Origin: Cyanobacteria bacterium UBA3301 | GTDB taxonomy: Bacteria; Cyanobacteriota; Vampirovibrionia; Gastranaerophilales; Gastranaerophilaceae | DNA length: 64,000 bases | NCBI GenBank assembly: GCA_002361485.1 | Contig: DESZ01000028.1 | Span: 6,292-70,291 of the forward strand | Direction: 5' to 3' | Part shown: in pieces, positions 16,849 through 26,228 of the stretch | Numbering within the stretch: the stretch's first letter is position 1 | Layout of the letters: the number at the start of each line of letters is the position of its first letter | Position numbers and translations under genes: made by a program | Notes under the pieces: generated by a model | What the model was told of the DNA's origin: nothing | Seen by the model: the letters and a program-made list of their open reading frames with translations, nothing else | The model's database searches: none

Positions 16849-17439
16849 ATGAGTTTTGTACCTGTAGTTATAGAACAATCAAGCAGAGGAGAAAGATCAT
16901 TTGATATATTCTCCAGATTATTAAGAGAAAGAATTATATTTTTGGGAACACAAATCGATGATATGGTAGCTAATTTGGTAGTTGCTCAATTATTGTTATT
17001 AGATAGTGAAAATCCTGAAAAAGATATTATGCTATATATCAATTCACCGGGCGGCAGTGTTACTGCAGGATTTGCAATATATGACACAATGCAGCATATA
17101 AGAGCTGATGTTTCAACAATTTGTTTAGGTCAAGCAGCTTCTATGGGTGCATTTTTGCTATCATCAGGAACTAAGGGGAAAAGATTAGCATTACCTCACT
17201 CAAGAGTGCTTATCCACCAACCATTAGGCGGAGCACAAGGTCAAGCAACAGATATTGAAATCCAAGCTGCAGAAATTATAAGAATCAAGAAATCATTAAA
17301 TGAAATTCTTGCGTCTAATACAGGCCAATCAATCAAGAAGATTGAAAAAGATACAGATAGAGATTATATCATGACTCCTCAAGAAGCTTTAGAATACGGT
17401 ATGATTGATAAAGTCGTATCTCGTGACGAAATAAAATAG
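16849..17439 (+). CDS. clpP: ATP-dependent Clp protease proteolytic subunit
   Basis: The 196-residue serine peptidase has Ser98 in GQAASMGAFLL, His123 in HSRVLIHQP and Asp172 in DTDRDYIMTP, the full catalytic triad. It forms the double heptameric chamber that works with ClpX, encoded 31 bases downstream. There is little N-terminal propeptide. AGAAAGGGA precedes the start. Confidence 0.97.
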   Translation: MSFVPVVIEQSSRGERSFDIFSRLLRERIIFLGTQIDDMVANLVVAQLLLLDSENPEKDIMLYINSPGGSVTAGFAIYDTMQHIRADVSTICLGQAASMGAFLLSSGTKGKRLALPHSRVLIHQPLGGAQGQATDIEIQAAEIIRIKKSLNEILASNTGQSIKKIEKDTDRDYIMTPQEALEYGMIDKVVSRDEIK

Positions 17440-17470
17440 AATTGTAAAAAAATCCCAATTGGAGAAAATA

Positions 17471-18769
17471 ATGCCAAAACATGACGATGACAAATTAAAA
17501 TGTTCATTTTGCGGTAAAACGCAAGATCAGGTCAAAAAGCTAATTGCAGGGCCTGAAGTATATATATGTGATGAATGCGTTGAATTATGCAACGAAATTT
17601 TGGATGAAGAATTTTTCGAATCAAAAGACAAAGAATCTTCAGCTGAAGGCGAAAATATTGAAAAATCAGAAAAGCCTATTCCAAAACCGCACGAAATTAA
17701 AGCATATTTAGACCAATACATTGTAGGTCAGGATGATGCAAAAAAAGTGTTGGCAGTTGCGGTATACAATCATTATAAACGCTTACGTCACAATTCCGAC
17801 GATAAAGACGGTATCGAAATACAGAAATCAAATATTTTGTTAGTAGGTCCGACCGGTTCAGGAAAAACTTTGTTAGCTCAAACATTAGCAAAAATGCTTG
17901 ACGTACCTTTTGCGGTTGCTGATGCAACGACATTAACAGAAGCAGGCTATGTCGGTGATGATGTAGAAAATATATTGTTGCGTTTATATCAGAATGCAGA
18001 ATTTGACTCATCAAAAGCTGAACGAGGAATAATCTATATCGACGAAATTGATAAAATTTCAAGAAAATCAGAAAGCACTTCAATCACTCGTGATGTTTCA
18101 GGTGAGGGTGTTCAGCAGGCTTTATTAAAAATGATAGAAGGCACTGTTGCGCACGTTCCTCCGCAAGGCGGAAGAAAGCATCCGCATCAGGAATTTATTG
18201 AAGTAAATACAAAGAACATCCTATTCATTTGCGGCGGCGCGTTTGTAGGTTTGGAAAAAATTGTTGATGCAAGAGCAGGCGTAGGAAACGCAGTGGGCTT
18301 TGGCACGGCATCATTATCACAAGCCGAAAAGGATGCTAATGCGTTGAAGCTTTTGAAGAAATTACAACCGGAAGACTTATTAAAATTCGGTTTAATACCT
18401 GAATTTATCGGTCGTATTCCTGTATATGCCGTATTGGATCAGTTAAATGAAAAGACATTAAAAATGATTTTAACCGAGCCAAAAGATGCGATTCTAAAAC
18501 AGTACAAAGCATTATTGGATATGGACGGTGTTGATTTGGAATTTGAGCCTGAAGCTGTTGATTTGATAGCAAAAGAAGCAATTAAACGAAAAACAGGCGC
18601 AAGAGCTTTGCGTTCTATCGTTGAAGAAATCATGTTAGATGTTATGTATGATGTTCCGACAAAAGAAAATATTGATAAATTTGTAGTAACGGCTGATATG
18701 GTTAAAAACAGAAAGAACGCAGAAATTGTTCAGCTTCCGACTAAAAAAGACGAAGAAATAACAGCATAA
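17471..18769 (+). CDS. clpX: Clp protease ATP-binding subunit ClpX
   Basis: The start is ATG 17471, 6 bases after GGAG at 17461-17464. The frame could begin at TTG 17459, but that would include the ribosome site. The 432-residue unfoldase has the N-terminal zinc-binding domain (Cys11, Cys14, Cys33, Cys36), Walker A GPTGSGKT, Walker B with DEIDKI, and the C-terminal small AAA domain with KRKTGARALRSI. It feeds proteins to ClpP. A terminator at 18785 closes the cluster. Confidence 0.97.
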   Translation: MPKHDDDKLKCSFCGKTQDQVKKLIAGPEVYICDECVELCNEILDEEFFESKDKESSAEGENIEKSEKPIPKPHEIKAYLDQYIVGQDDAKKVLAVAVYNHYKRLRHNSDDKDGIEIQKSNILLVGPTGSGKTLLAQTLAKMLDVPFAVADATTLTEAGYVGDDVENILLRLYQNAEFDSSKAERGIIYIDEIDKISRKSESTSITRDVSGEGVQQALLKMIEGTVAHVPPQGGRKHPHQEFIEVNTKNILFICGGAFVGLEKIVDARAGVGNAVGFGTASLSQAEKDANALKLLKKLQPEDLLKFGLIPEFIGRIPVYAVLDQLNEKTLKMILTEPKDAILKQYKALLDMDGVDLEFEPEAVDLIAKEAIKRKTGARALRSIVEEIMLDVMYDVPTKENIDKFVVTADMVKNRKNAEIVQLPTKKDEEITA

Positions 18770-18784
18770 ATATAAAACTACATA

Positions 18785-18817
18785 CAAAAAGACCGCGGAT
18801 TTGTTCCGCGGTTTTTT
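18785..18817 (+). terminator. Intrinsic terminator after clpX
   Basis: Stem ACCGCGG (18792-18798) / CCGCGGT (18806-18812), flanked by an A tract and six T. It separates clpX from speB. Confidence 0.85.
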
Positions 18818-18856
18818 CATGTTAAAATATCTTTAAGTATTAAGGAGTAGTGAAAA

Positions 18857-19693
18857 ATGTTAAAAGGCCCATTTTTGGACAGGAATTGGATGGCGCAAAA
18901 TCCTAATTATGAAACTTCTGATATAGTAATGCTGGGACTTCCGTTTGACGGAACAGTATCATATCGTTCGGGTTCAAGGTTTGCACCTGAACAAATAAGG
19001 CTTGCAAGCTGGGGTTTGGAAGAATATTCACCTGTATTTGACAAAGAATTGGCGGATGTCAATTTTCATGATGTCGGGGATTTGGAATTTCCTTTGGGAA
19101 ATACATACGCATCTTTAGATATGATACGCGAAAATGTCGAACAAATTTATAAAGAGGGCAAACGTGTTTTTGGTATAGGCGGAGAACATTTGGTAACATT
19201 ACCTGAAATTCAGGCTATATCAAAATTTTACAATGACTTTGCCATTATACATTTTGACGCTCATACTGATTTAAGGGAAGAATATTTAGGGGAAGAGATG
19301 TCACATTCTGCGGTTATTCGTCATTGTTCAAAGATAGTAGGCGCAGATAATATCAAACAAATCGGAATCCGCTCGGGAATGAAAGAAGAATGGGAATTTA
19401 TGAAAAAGCACAACACTTTATGCCATAAATTTTCGGATATAGACTGCATAAAAAGTAAACCCGTTTTTGTAACAGTTGATTTGGATTGCCTTGATACGTC
19501 AATAATGCCGGGAACAGGAACTCCTGAAGCAGGCGGAATGACATTTAAAGAATTAAACGAGTGGTTTAAATATTTGAAAGATTTTAATATAATCGGTGCT
19601 GATGTTGTAGAACTTGCACCTGATTATGATTCAAGCGGTGCATCAACCGCAGTAGCAACGAAGGTTATTCGTGAATTATTAATGGCTATGTAA
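18857..19693 (+). CDS. speB: Agmatinase (ureohydrolase family)
   Basis: The 278-residue arginase-family protein has the binuclear Mn site in order: His111 (GIGGEHLV), Asp134-x-His136-x-Asp138 (HFDAHTDLR), then VDLDCLD near 212, and the PGTGTPEAGG block. Length and N-terminus fit agmatinase, which splits agmatine to putrescine and urea. Guanidinobutyrase or a similar ureohydrolase cannot be excluded. AAGGAG lies 10 bases before the ATG. With the decarboxylase at the left edge and SpeD it outlines an arginine-agmatine-putrescine-spermidine route. Confidence 0.88.
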   Translation: MLKGPFLDRNWMAQNPNYETSDIVMLGLPFDGTVSYRSGSRFAPEQIRLASWGLEEYSPVFDKELADVNFHDVGDLEFPLGNTYASLDMIRENVEQIYKEGKRVFGIGGEHLVTLPEIQAISKFYNDFAIIHFDAHTDLREEYLGEEMSHSAVIRHCSKIVGADNIKQIGIRSGMKEEWEFMKKHNTLCHKFSDIDCIKSKPVFVTVDLDCLDTSIMPGTGTPEAGGMTFKELNEWFKYLKDFNIIGADVVELAPDYDSSGASTAVATKVIRELLMAM

Positions 19694-19701
19694 GGGTAAA
19701 A

Positions 19702-21681
19702 ATGGAAATATTAGAAAGAATTAATTTTCTAAAAGACGAAATAAATAAATCAAACTATGAGTACTATGTTAACGAAAATCCGTATTTGACTGATTTTGAA
19801 TATGACAGTCTGTTTGCGGAATTAAAAGAACTGGAAGAAAAATATCCGATGTTCCGCACTCCTGATTCCCCGACTCAAAGAGTCGGTTCGGTAAGTGAGA
19901 AATTTTTCCCGCACAAACATAAATATCGTTTATACAGTTTAGATAATTCATACAATGCGGAAGATTTAGAAAAATGGTATGAAAGAGTTTGCAAAGAGTA
20001 TAATAAAGAATTAGAGCTTGTTTGCGAACTAAAAATTGACGGACTTGCAATTGCTTTAACCTATGAAAACGGGATATTCGTGCGCGGAGTAACCAGAGGC
20101 GACGGTGTTACGGGCGAAGACATAACCCAAAATCTAAAAACGATTAAAGCTATTCCTCTAAAACTTTTTGAGCCAAAGAATTTAGAAGTTCGCGGTGAAA
20201 TCTACATGCCCAAAAGTTCGTTTGAAAAACTTAACCAAGAAGCTTTACAAAATGGGGATAAAGTTTTTGCTAATCCTCGTAATGCAGCAAGCGGTTCTTT
20301 GCGCCAATTAGACAGTACAATTACGGCAAAACGTGATTTATCAATGTTTACATATACGGCAATTTTTGAAGACGAAACCGATAAAACATTTAAAACTCAT
20401 TACGACAGTATTCAAAGATTGAAAGAACTCGGCTTTAAAGTCAATCCGAATATAAGACTTGTAAAAAATATAAAAGAGGTAATCGAATACTTGCATGAAT
20501 GGGATTCAAAACGGTTTGAGCTTGATTATGCAACAGACGGTGTTGTAATTAAAGTAAATGATATTGCAATACAAAAGGATTTAGGCTACACAGCGCGTGC
20601 CCCAAAATGGGCTACCGCATTCAAATTCCCGCCGGAAGAAGTTAAAACAAAACTACTTGATATTGAATTAAATACGGGAAAAACAGGAGTTGTCACACCT
20701 GTGGCTGTTTTAGAGCCTGTTCAGCTTGCAGGTTCAACGGTTTCAAGAGCAAGCTTACACAATTTTGACGAAATAAAACGCCTCGACATCCGAATAGGGG
20801 ACGACGTTCTTATTATGAAGGCAGCAGAAATTATACCTAAAGTAATCAAAGTTGTAGAATCAGATAAACACAACTCGTTACCTCAATATCAGCCCCCGAC
20901 TAAATGTCCGTCATGCGGTGCTGATTTGATAGAAAAAGAGGGTCAGGTAGGCTTATACTGTTCCAATCCTGATTGCGAAAGTTTGATGTGCGCAAAAATC
21001 GAATATTGGGCAAGCAAAGAAGCCATGGATATAGATAAAGTCGGTCCGTCAGTTATTCAACAATTATATGAAAAGAAGATGATTTCAAACCCTGTAGATT
21101 TGTATAAATTACTGCCGCAGGATTTTATGATGCTTGATTTGATTCAAGAAAAATCAGCTTCAAATATTTATGTATCCATACAGGAGAGCAAAACAAGGCC
21201 GCTTAACAGGCTTGTTACGGCATTAGGGATTCGCCATGTGGGGAAGGAAACTGCGGATATTTTAACAGGAGAATTCCCTTCAATAGAGGATTTGAAAAAT
21301 GCTACATTAGAACAATTATCACAAGTTGAAGGTATCGGCGGAATTATAGCGCAATCGATATATGATTATTTCCATAATGAAAATAATCTGAAATTGCTTG
21401 ATGAATTAAAAGAGCTTGGCATAAACCCGAGCGCAAAAGCAAGCAAAGTATCCGACAAATTATCTGGAAAAACATTTGTATTAACAGGGACTTTAGAAAA
21501 TATGACAAGAGATGAAGCTTCCGAAATAATAAAATCACATGGCGGAAAAACATCATCTTCAGTATCTAAAAAGACTGATTATGTACTTGCAGGAACAAAT
21601 GCCGGATCAAAATTAGACAAAGCACAAAATTTAGGTGTTATAATATTGACAGAAAATGATTTTCTTGAAATGATAAAGTAA
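19702..21681 (+). CDS. ligA: NAD-dependent DNA ligase LigA
   Basis: The 659-residue protein has all LigA parts. An N-terminal Ia domain is followed by the adenylation domain with active-site Lys111 (CELKIDGLAI) and RNAASGSLRQLD. Next come the OB fold, a four-cysteine zinc finger (CPSCG..CSNPDC), helix-hairpin-helix repeats with LVTALGIRHVGKETA, and a C-terminal BRCT domain (about 585-659). It seals nicks in replication and repair using NAD+. It follows speB by 8 bases, and polA lies a little downstream. Confidence 0.97.
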   Translation: MEILERINFLKDEINKSNYEYYVNENPYLTDFEYDSLFAELKELEEKYPMFRTPDSPTQRVGSVSEKFFPHKHKYRLYSLDNSYNAEDLEKWYERVCKEYNKELELVCELKIDGLAIALTYENGIFVRGVTRGDGVTGEDITQNLKTIKAIPLKLFEPKNLEVRGEIYMPKSSFEKLNQEALQNGDKVFANPRNAASGSLRQLDSTITAKRDLSMFTYTAIFEDETDKTFKTHYDSIQRLKELGFKVNPNIRLVKNIKEVIEYLHEWDSKRFELDYATDGVVIKVNDIAIQKDLGYTARAPKWATAFKFPPEEVKTKLLDIELNTGKTGVVTPVAVLEPVQLAGSTVSRASLHNFDEIKRLDIRIGDDVLIMKAAEIIPKVIKVVESDKHNSLPQYQPPTKCPSCGADLIEKEGQVGLYCSNPDCESLMCAKIEYWASKEAMDIDKVGPSVIQQLYEKKMISNPVDLYKLLPQDFMMLDLIQEKSASNIYVSIQESKTRPLNRLVTALGIRHVGKETADILTGEFPSIEDLKNATLEQLSQVEGIGGIIAQSIYDYFHNENNLKLLDELKELGINPSAKASKVSDKLSGKTFVLTGTLENMTRDEASEIIKSHGGKTSSSVSKKTDYVLAGTNAGSKLDKAQNLGVIILTENDFLEMIK

Positions 21682-21695
21682 AAGGTTAGGATTGT

Positions 21696-22148
21696 ATGAA
21701 AATAATAAAAATTGACGGTTTTAGCGGATTATTAACTGCAGCATTTATCGGATGTTGCTTATTTGCGGGATTTGTAATTTTTCCGGGGTATGTTTCGATG
21801 CACTATTGGAACAAGTATTTGGTTAATCTGCTTGAATTCCCTCAATTAAGCTTATTCCAAGGAGTATTGCTTTGGGGAATAATATTTAGCATATATTATA
21901 TTGTCAGCAAAGGAAATCTTCCGGTTTCATTTCAAAATCCTCAAGAATTAAGTGATGCTGAATTAAATATGATAATGAAAAACGCTAAAATTCATTCAAA
22001 AATGTATAAAAAAAGCGCGCTTATAAATAAATCCGACAAATTTATAAAAACATTAAATCGCAATCCGTATGGCGAAGATAAACAAATTTCAATAAATCAA
22101 TCATCAGATAACAATGATGAAGATAAAAAAATATCTAATTTAAAATAA
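21696..22148 (+). CDS. Small membrane protein of unknown function
   Basis: This 150-residue protein has two predicted membrane helices (about 10-32 and 52-70). A hydrophilic cytoplasmic-type tail follows, rich in Asn, Lys and Asp, including a NPYGEDKQ patch, and ends in a charged, probably disordered stretch. I do not recognise a family. It starts 14 bases after ligA and ends 12 bases before the SIMPL gene, so it is part of a run from speB to the gene ending at 26179. Confidence 0.75.
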   Translation: MKIIKIDGFSGLLTAAFIGCCLFAGFVIFPGYVSMHYWNKYLVNLLEFPQLSLFQGVLLWGIIFSIYYIVSKGNLPVSFQNPQELSDAELNMIMKNAKIHSKMYKKSALINKSDKFIKTLNRNPYGEDKQISINQSSDNNDEDKKISNLK

Positions 22149-22160
22149 AGGAGTATTATT

Positions 22161-22916
22161 ATGAAAAAGAGTATTGTTTTAGGGATAGTATTATCTGCAT
22201 TTATTATTGCACCGTTTGCAACAAACGCCGCACCTGATACACAAAATTGCCAAAGAGGTTTCTTATCAACTTCATATTCAACAGAAAAAGAAGTTTCACC
22301 TGACACGGTAGAAGTTTCTATTGCAGTAAAAACCGAGGATAAAAAATCAATGCAAGAAGCTTCACGCAAAAATAAAGAGATTTCAAACAAAGTATATGAA
22401 TACTTGAAATCAAACATAAATACAGCAAACGGAGACTATATTAAAACTTCAAACTACAATGCAACACCTGTTTATACATACAATAACGGAAAAAGATTTT
22501 TTGATAAGTACGAAGTGTCCAATAACATTATCGTTCACACAAAATCAATAGATAAAATATCATCTCTAATAGATAAATCCATAGCTTTTGGCGCAACAAA
22601 CGTTAACAGTCTAAATTTTAGTCTTTCAAACAAAGATGCGCAATGTGCTGAATTATTGTCAAAAGCAGGGAAGCAAATCAAATCAAGAGCAGATGTTGTA
22701 GCATCATCTGTAGGAACTACAGTGACAGGTATAAAAGAAATACGAACATCTTGTTCTCTAAATCAAAGACGTGTATCATACGGATATGCAAATATGAAAT
22801 TAATGCGTTCAAATTCCATAGCAGAAGATGCCGCGGTACCTGAAGCAGCTACAAATATTGAATCAGGCAACATAACAATTTATGCAAATGTTGATGCGGA
22901 TTTTTATGTAAAATAA
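22161..22916 (+). CDS. SIMPL domain (DUF541) exported protein
   Basis: A signal peptide (about 1-23, cleavage after TNA) is followed by a SIMPL/DUF541 domain: a S-T-E-x-E-V-x-P-D-x-V-E-V start, the SMQEASRKNKEISNKVYEYL helix and the repeated beta-alpha unit around FGATNVNSLNFSLSN. These periplasmic or surface proteins are widespread, and their function is poorly known. Some are linked to oxidative stress. AAGGAG is 8 bases before the ATG. The 251-residue length is usual. Confidence 0.85.
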   Translation: MKKSIVLGIVLSAFIIAPFATNAAPDTQNCQRGFLSTSYSTEKEVSPDTVEVSIAVKTEDKKSMQEASRKNKEISNKVYEYLKSNINTANGDYIKTSNYNATPVYTYNNGKRFFDKYEVSNNIIVHTKSIDKISSLIDKSIAFGATNVNSLNFSLSNKDAQCAELLSKAGKQIKSRADVVASSVGTTVTGIKEIRTSCSLNQRRVSYGYANMKLMRSNSIAEDAAVPEAATNIESGNITIYANVDADFYVK

Positions 22917-22928
22917 GAAAGCAATTAA

Positions 22929-25781
22929 ATGGGAGAGTCAAAAACACTAATCCTTATAGACGGACATGCATTGGCGTTTAGAGAGTACTATGCTCTTGAA
23001 AGAACGTCAATGCAAACTTCTGACGGGATTCCTACCTGGGGAGTTTATGGATTTTTTAAAGCGATTTTTGATTTGCTAAAAAATAAGGATATAAACGCTG
23101 ATGCAATAGGGGTAGCTTTTGACGTATCACACCACACATTCAGAACTGAAAAATACGTTGAATACAAAGCCAACAGAGAAGCTATGCCTGACCCTATGCG
23201 TATTCAGATGGAATTAATTTATGAAGGACTAAAAGCATTCAGCATTCCTATTTATACAAAAGAAGGATTTGAAGCCGACGATGTTATCGGAACAATTTCA
23301 AAACGCGCTTGTGAATTAGGACATAAGGTTCTGATTTTGACAGGCGACCAAGATTCTTTCCAGCTAATAGATAAAGAAGGATGTACGAAAGTTATTATTC
23401 CTTCAAAAGGTGAATTAAAAGAATACGATTGGAATGCCGTACACGAAAAGCTCGGCATTTATCCGAATCAAGTTATAGATTATAAAGCGCTTCGCGGAGA
23501 TACATCAGATAATATTCCCGGGATAAAAGGAATCGGCGAAAAAACGGCAGTAAAACTATTGGAAGAATTTGGCACCGTTGATAATGTTCTGGCCAACGCA
23601 GATTCAATCAGCGGAAATTCAATAAGAGAAAAGGTAAAATCAGGTATTGAAATCGCACAATTAAGCAAATACCTTGCTACAATTGTTCGTGATGTTGATA
23701 TAAATTTCGATTTTGAAAAAACAAATATTGAGTTACCTGATATAACAAGGGTTACAGAATTTTTGCGCAAAATGCAATTCTACAGTTTCTTGAAAAACAT
23801 TGAACAAATTCTAAAAACTTTTGCAAAAAATGACATTGAGACCATAAAAGCTCAGCCAAAAGAAGAAAGCATTATTCCTCAAAATTCTAACGGACAATTG
23901 GGTTTGTTTGCTCAAGCAGTTCAAGCAAAAGTTAATCAAGTCGAGCTTAATTATACGGGGAAACTTGTTACGGATACTCAAGATTTGGATTTGCTGACAG
24001 AAAAGATTAAAAATTCAAACATTATTGCAATAAAATACAGCGCAGACATAATAAACGCGGTTAATTACAATTTATACGGACTCGCAATAGCAATTAATCC
24101 GGATTACAAATATCTCAATAAATTAGAAATTTCTGAAACTAATTCAAAAACAGAGATTTATTATATTCCGTTTACGCACAATATATCTAATCCGCTTGAG
24201 CAAAAAGAAGTTCTAAACAAATTAAAAACAGTTTTAGAAGACGAAAATATTAAAAAAATTACTCATAACACAAAAGATTTTAAAAATATTCTAAAAGGTT
24301 TTGCCGTCAATATATCAGGGGTCGTTTTTGATACAATGCTTGCAGGATATATTAAAGATTCATCCGCATCAACAGAATTTGACATTCAGTGTATGGAAAA
24401 GATTAATCATATTTTACCAAGTATTGTTTCCGATAATAAAAAGCTAAAATTTTGCGACTATGAAATCGAAACAGCAAAGAATTATGTATTTGATTCAATG
24501 GCAAGCCTTTTTGAATTAACAAAATACTGGAATAATACTTTAGATGAAAAAGAATATAAAATACTTTCAGATATTGAAATTCCATTATCTTATGTTTTAT
24601 CCGATATGGAAACCTGCGGGGTTTCAATTGATAATACATACCTAAACACTCTGACTTCAGAATTGAATAACAATTTAACAAATCTTGAAGGAAGAATATA
24701 TGATTTGGCGGGCGAACCTTTTAATATAAATTCTCCCAAACAAGTCGGAGAAATACTTTTTGAAAAACTCGGTCTAAAATCCGCTAAAAAGCGAGGAAAA
24801 TCAAAAAATTCAACAAGTGCGGAAGTTTTACAATTTTTAGCCCAAGACCATGAAATTGCCGAACTTATACTTGAATACCGCAAATATTCAAAATTAAAAT
24901 CAACATACACAGAAGCTTTGCCTGCACTAATCGAACCAAAAGACGGAAAAATTCACACAACATATAATCAAACCGTAACCACAACAGGCAGATTGTCTTC
25001 ATCTAATCCTAATTTGCAAAACATTCCGATAAGAACACCTGAAGGAAACAAAATTAGACAAGCCTTTGTTCCAAAAGACAGAGAAAATTACCTGATAATG
25101 TCAGCTGACTATTCTCAAATTGAATTAAGATTATTAGCACACGTTTCTCAAGACGAACATCTTATAGATGCTTTTAAATCAGGTATAGACGTACACACTC
25201 TTACCGCCTCAAAAGTTTTTGATGTACCGGTCAATGAAGTTACAAAAGAAATGCGCTATAAATCAAAAGCGGTAAATTTTGGCATAGTCTACGGGCAAAG
25301 CAAATACGGACTCGCAAAAGCACTAAAGATTAACCCTGAAGATGCGGAAAGATTCATTAATAAATATTTTAAAACATATCCTAAAATTAAACTCTATATG
25401 GAAAGTATGGTTGATTTTGTAGAAAAAGAAGGCTATGTTGAAACTATTTTTGGACGCAAAAGATACTTGGAAAATGAAATCAACAGTCCAAACGGAATGA
25501 TAAGAGAATTTGCAAAACGCGCAGCAATTAATCATCCTATGCAAGGTTCGGCATCAGATTTAATAAAAATCGCAATGATTGATTTTGCAAATAAATTAAA
25601 AACTAATAATTTAAAATCAAAAATGATAATGCAGGTTCACGACGAACTTGTTGTAGAAGTAGAAAAAACAGAACTTGAAACAGTTAAAAAACTTGTTTTG
25701 GAATCTATGGAATTGGGGCAACCGTTAAGGGTTCCGCTCTTAATCGATATTAATACGGGGGAAACATGGCAAGAATCATAA
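22929..25781 (+). CDS. polA: DNA polymerase I
   Basis: The 950-residue protein has an N-terminal 5'-3' exonuclease/flap domain (LILIDGHALAFREYYAL; EADDVIGT; GDTSDNIPGIKGIG) to about 290. A middle domain of about 335-520 is where the 3'-5' proofreading exonuclease should be. The family A polymerase follows, with motif A SADYSQIELRLLAH (near 728), motif B KSKAVNFGIVYG (near 780) and motif C VHDELVVEV (near 902). The middle domain has no visible DxE metal motif, so proofreading is probably lost, as in Taq-like enzymes. It fills gaps in repair and removes RNA primers. The stop overlaps the next gene by 16 bases. Confidence 0.96.
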   Translation: MGESKTLILIDGHALAFREYYALERTSMQTSDGIPTWGVYGFFKAIFDLLKNKDINADAIGVAFDVSHHTFRTEKYVEYKANREAMPDPMRIQMELIYEGLKAFSIPIYTKEGFEADDVIGTISKRACELGHKVLILTGDQDSFQLIDKEGCTKVIIPSKGELKEYDWNAVHEKLGIYPNQVIDYKALRGDTSDNIPGIKGIGEKTAVKLLEEFGTVDNVLANADSISGNSIREKVKSGIEIAQLSKYLATIVRDVDINFDFEKTNIELPDITRVTEFLRKMQFYSFLKNIEQILKTFAKNDIETIKAQPKEESIIPQNSNGQLGLFAQAVQAKVNQVELNYTGKLVTDTQDLDLLTEKIKNSNIIAIKYSADIINAVNYNLYGLAIAINPDYKYLNKLEISETNSKTEIYYIPFTHNISNPLEQKEVLNKLKTVLEDENIKKITHNTKDFKNILKGFAVNISGVVFDTMLAGYIKDSSASTEFDIQCMEKINHILPSIVSDNKKLKFCDYEIETAKNYVFDSMASLFELTKYWNNTLDEKEYKILSDIEIPLSYVLSDMETCGVSIDNTYLNTLTSELNNNLTNLEGRIYDLAGEPFNINSPKQVGEILFEKLGLKSAKKRGKSKNSTSAEVLQFLAQDHEIAELILEYRKYSKLKSTYTEALPALIEPKDGKIHTTYNQTVTTTGRLSSSNPNLQNIPIRTPEGNKIRQAFVPKDRENYLIMSADYSQIELRLLAHVSQDEHLIDAFKSGIDVHTLTASKVFDVPVNEVTKEMRYKSKAVNFGIVYGQSKYGLAKALKINPEDAERFINKYFKTYPKIKLYMESMVDFVEKEGYVETIFGRKRYLENEINSPNGMIREFAKRAAINHPMQGSASDLIKIAMIDFANKLKTNNLKSKMIMQVHDELVVEVEKTELETVKKLVLESMELGQPLRVPLLIDINTGETWQES

Positions 25782-26179
25782 TAATTCTTTCATTATTTTT
25801 AATATTACCTATATGCGTTTATGCAGATAATGTGGGGCAAGATTTAAGCACGCTTATATCTTCTCAAAATGTTAAATTTGAAGACTGTACAAAGGTTTTT
25901 AATGTAGATAACGTAACTTTGTTTTATCAAACAATTGCCGCCATAAATGCAAACAGATTTACTATTGATGAAATACAATCAAAATCTGGATATATTCTTT
26001 TTACAGCCGTAAATAAGAAATTTTTAGCAGCAATAACTAATGTAAATACTAATCAGGCGATGTTAAGAATTACCCCTGCAGACAATAATTACTATTTTCA
26101 ACCGGGGATAATTTCAAATATACACAAGTATATTGACCTAAATAAATCAAAAAAAGTTACAAACATTAATTTTAATTAG
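25766..26179 (+). CDS. Secreted protein of unknown function (137 aa)
   Basis: It begins inside the polA 3' end, 6 bases after a GGGG site. The first 20 residues are a clear signal peptide (cleavage after VYA). The mature part of about 117 residues has one cysteine and alternating hydrophobic residues suggestive of a small alpha/beta domain. I do not recognise a family. Its tight overlap with polA implies translational coupling. Confidence 0.7.
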   Translation: MARIIIILSLFLILPICVYADNVGQDLSTLISSQNVKFEDCTKVFNVDNVTLFYQTIAAINANRFTIDEIQSKSGYILFTAVNKKFLAAITNVNTNQAMLRITPADNNYYFQPGIISNIHKYIDLNKSKKVTNINFN

Positions 26180-26204
26180 TATATTTATATTTTAATAGTA
26201 TAAT
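26176..26204 (+). promoter_or_regulatory. Candidate promoter for pxpA
   Basis: A perfect TATAAT (26199-26204) is preceded at 17 bases by a weak TTAGTA (26176-26181). The start point would lie near 26211, close to the AGGGA ribosome site. Confidence 0.4.
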
Positions 26205-26228
26205 CATAAATGATGAGGGATATAGAAT

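Noticed and set aside
17697..18083. 128-codon minus-strand frame within clpX
   Set aside because: It lies fully inside a well-supported gene and has no family resemblance or start signals.
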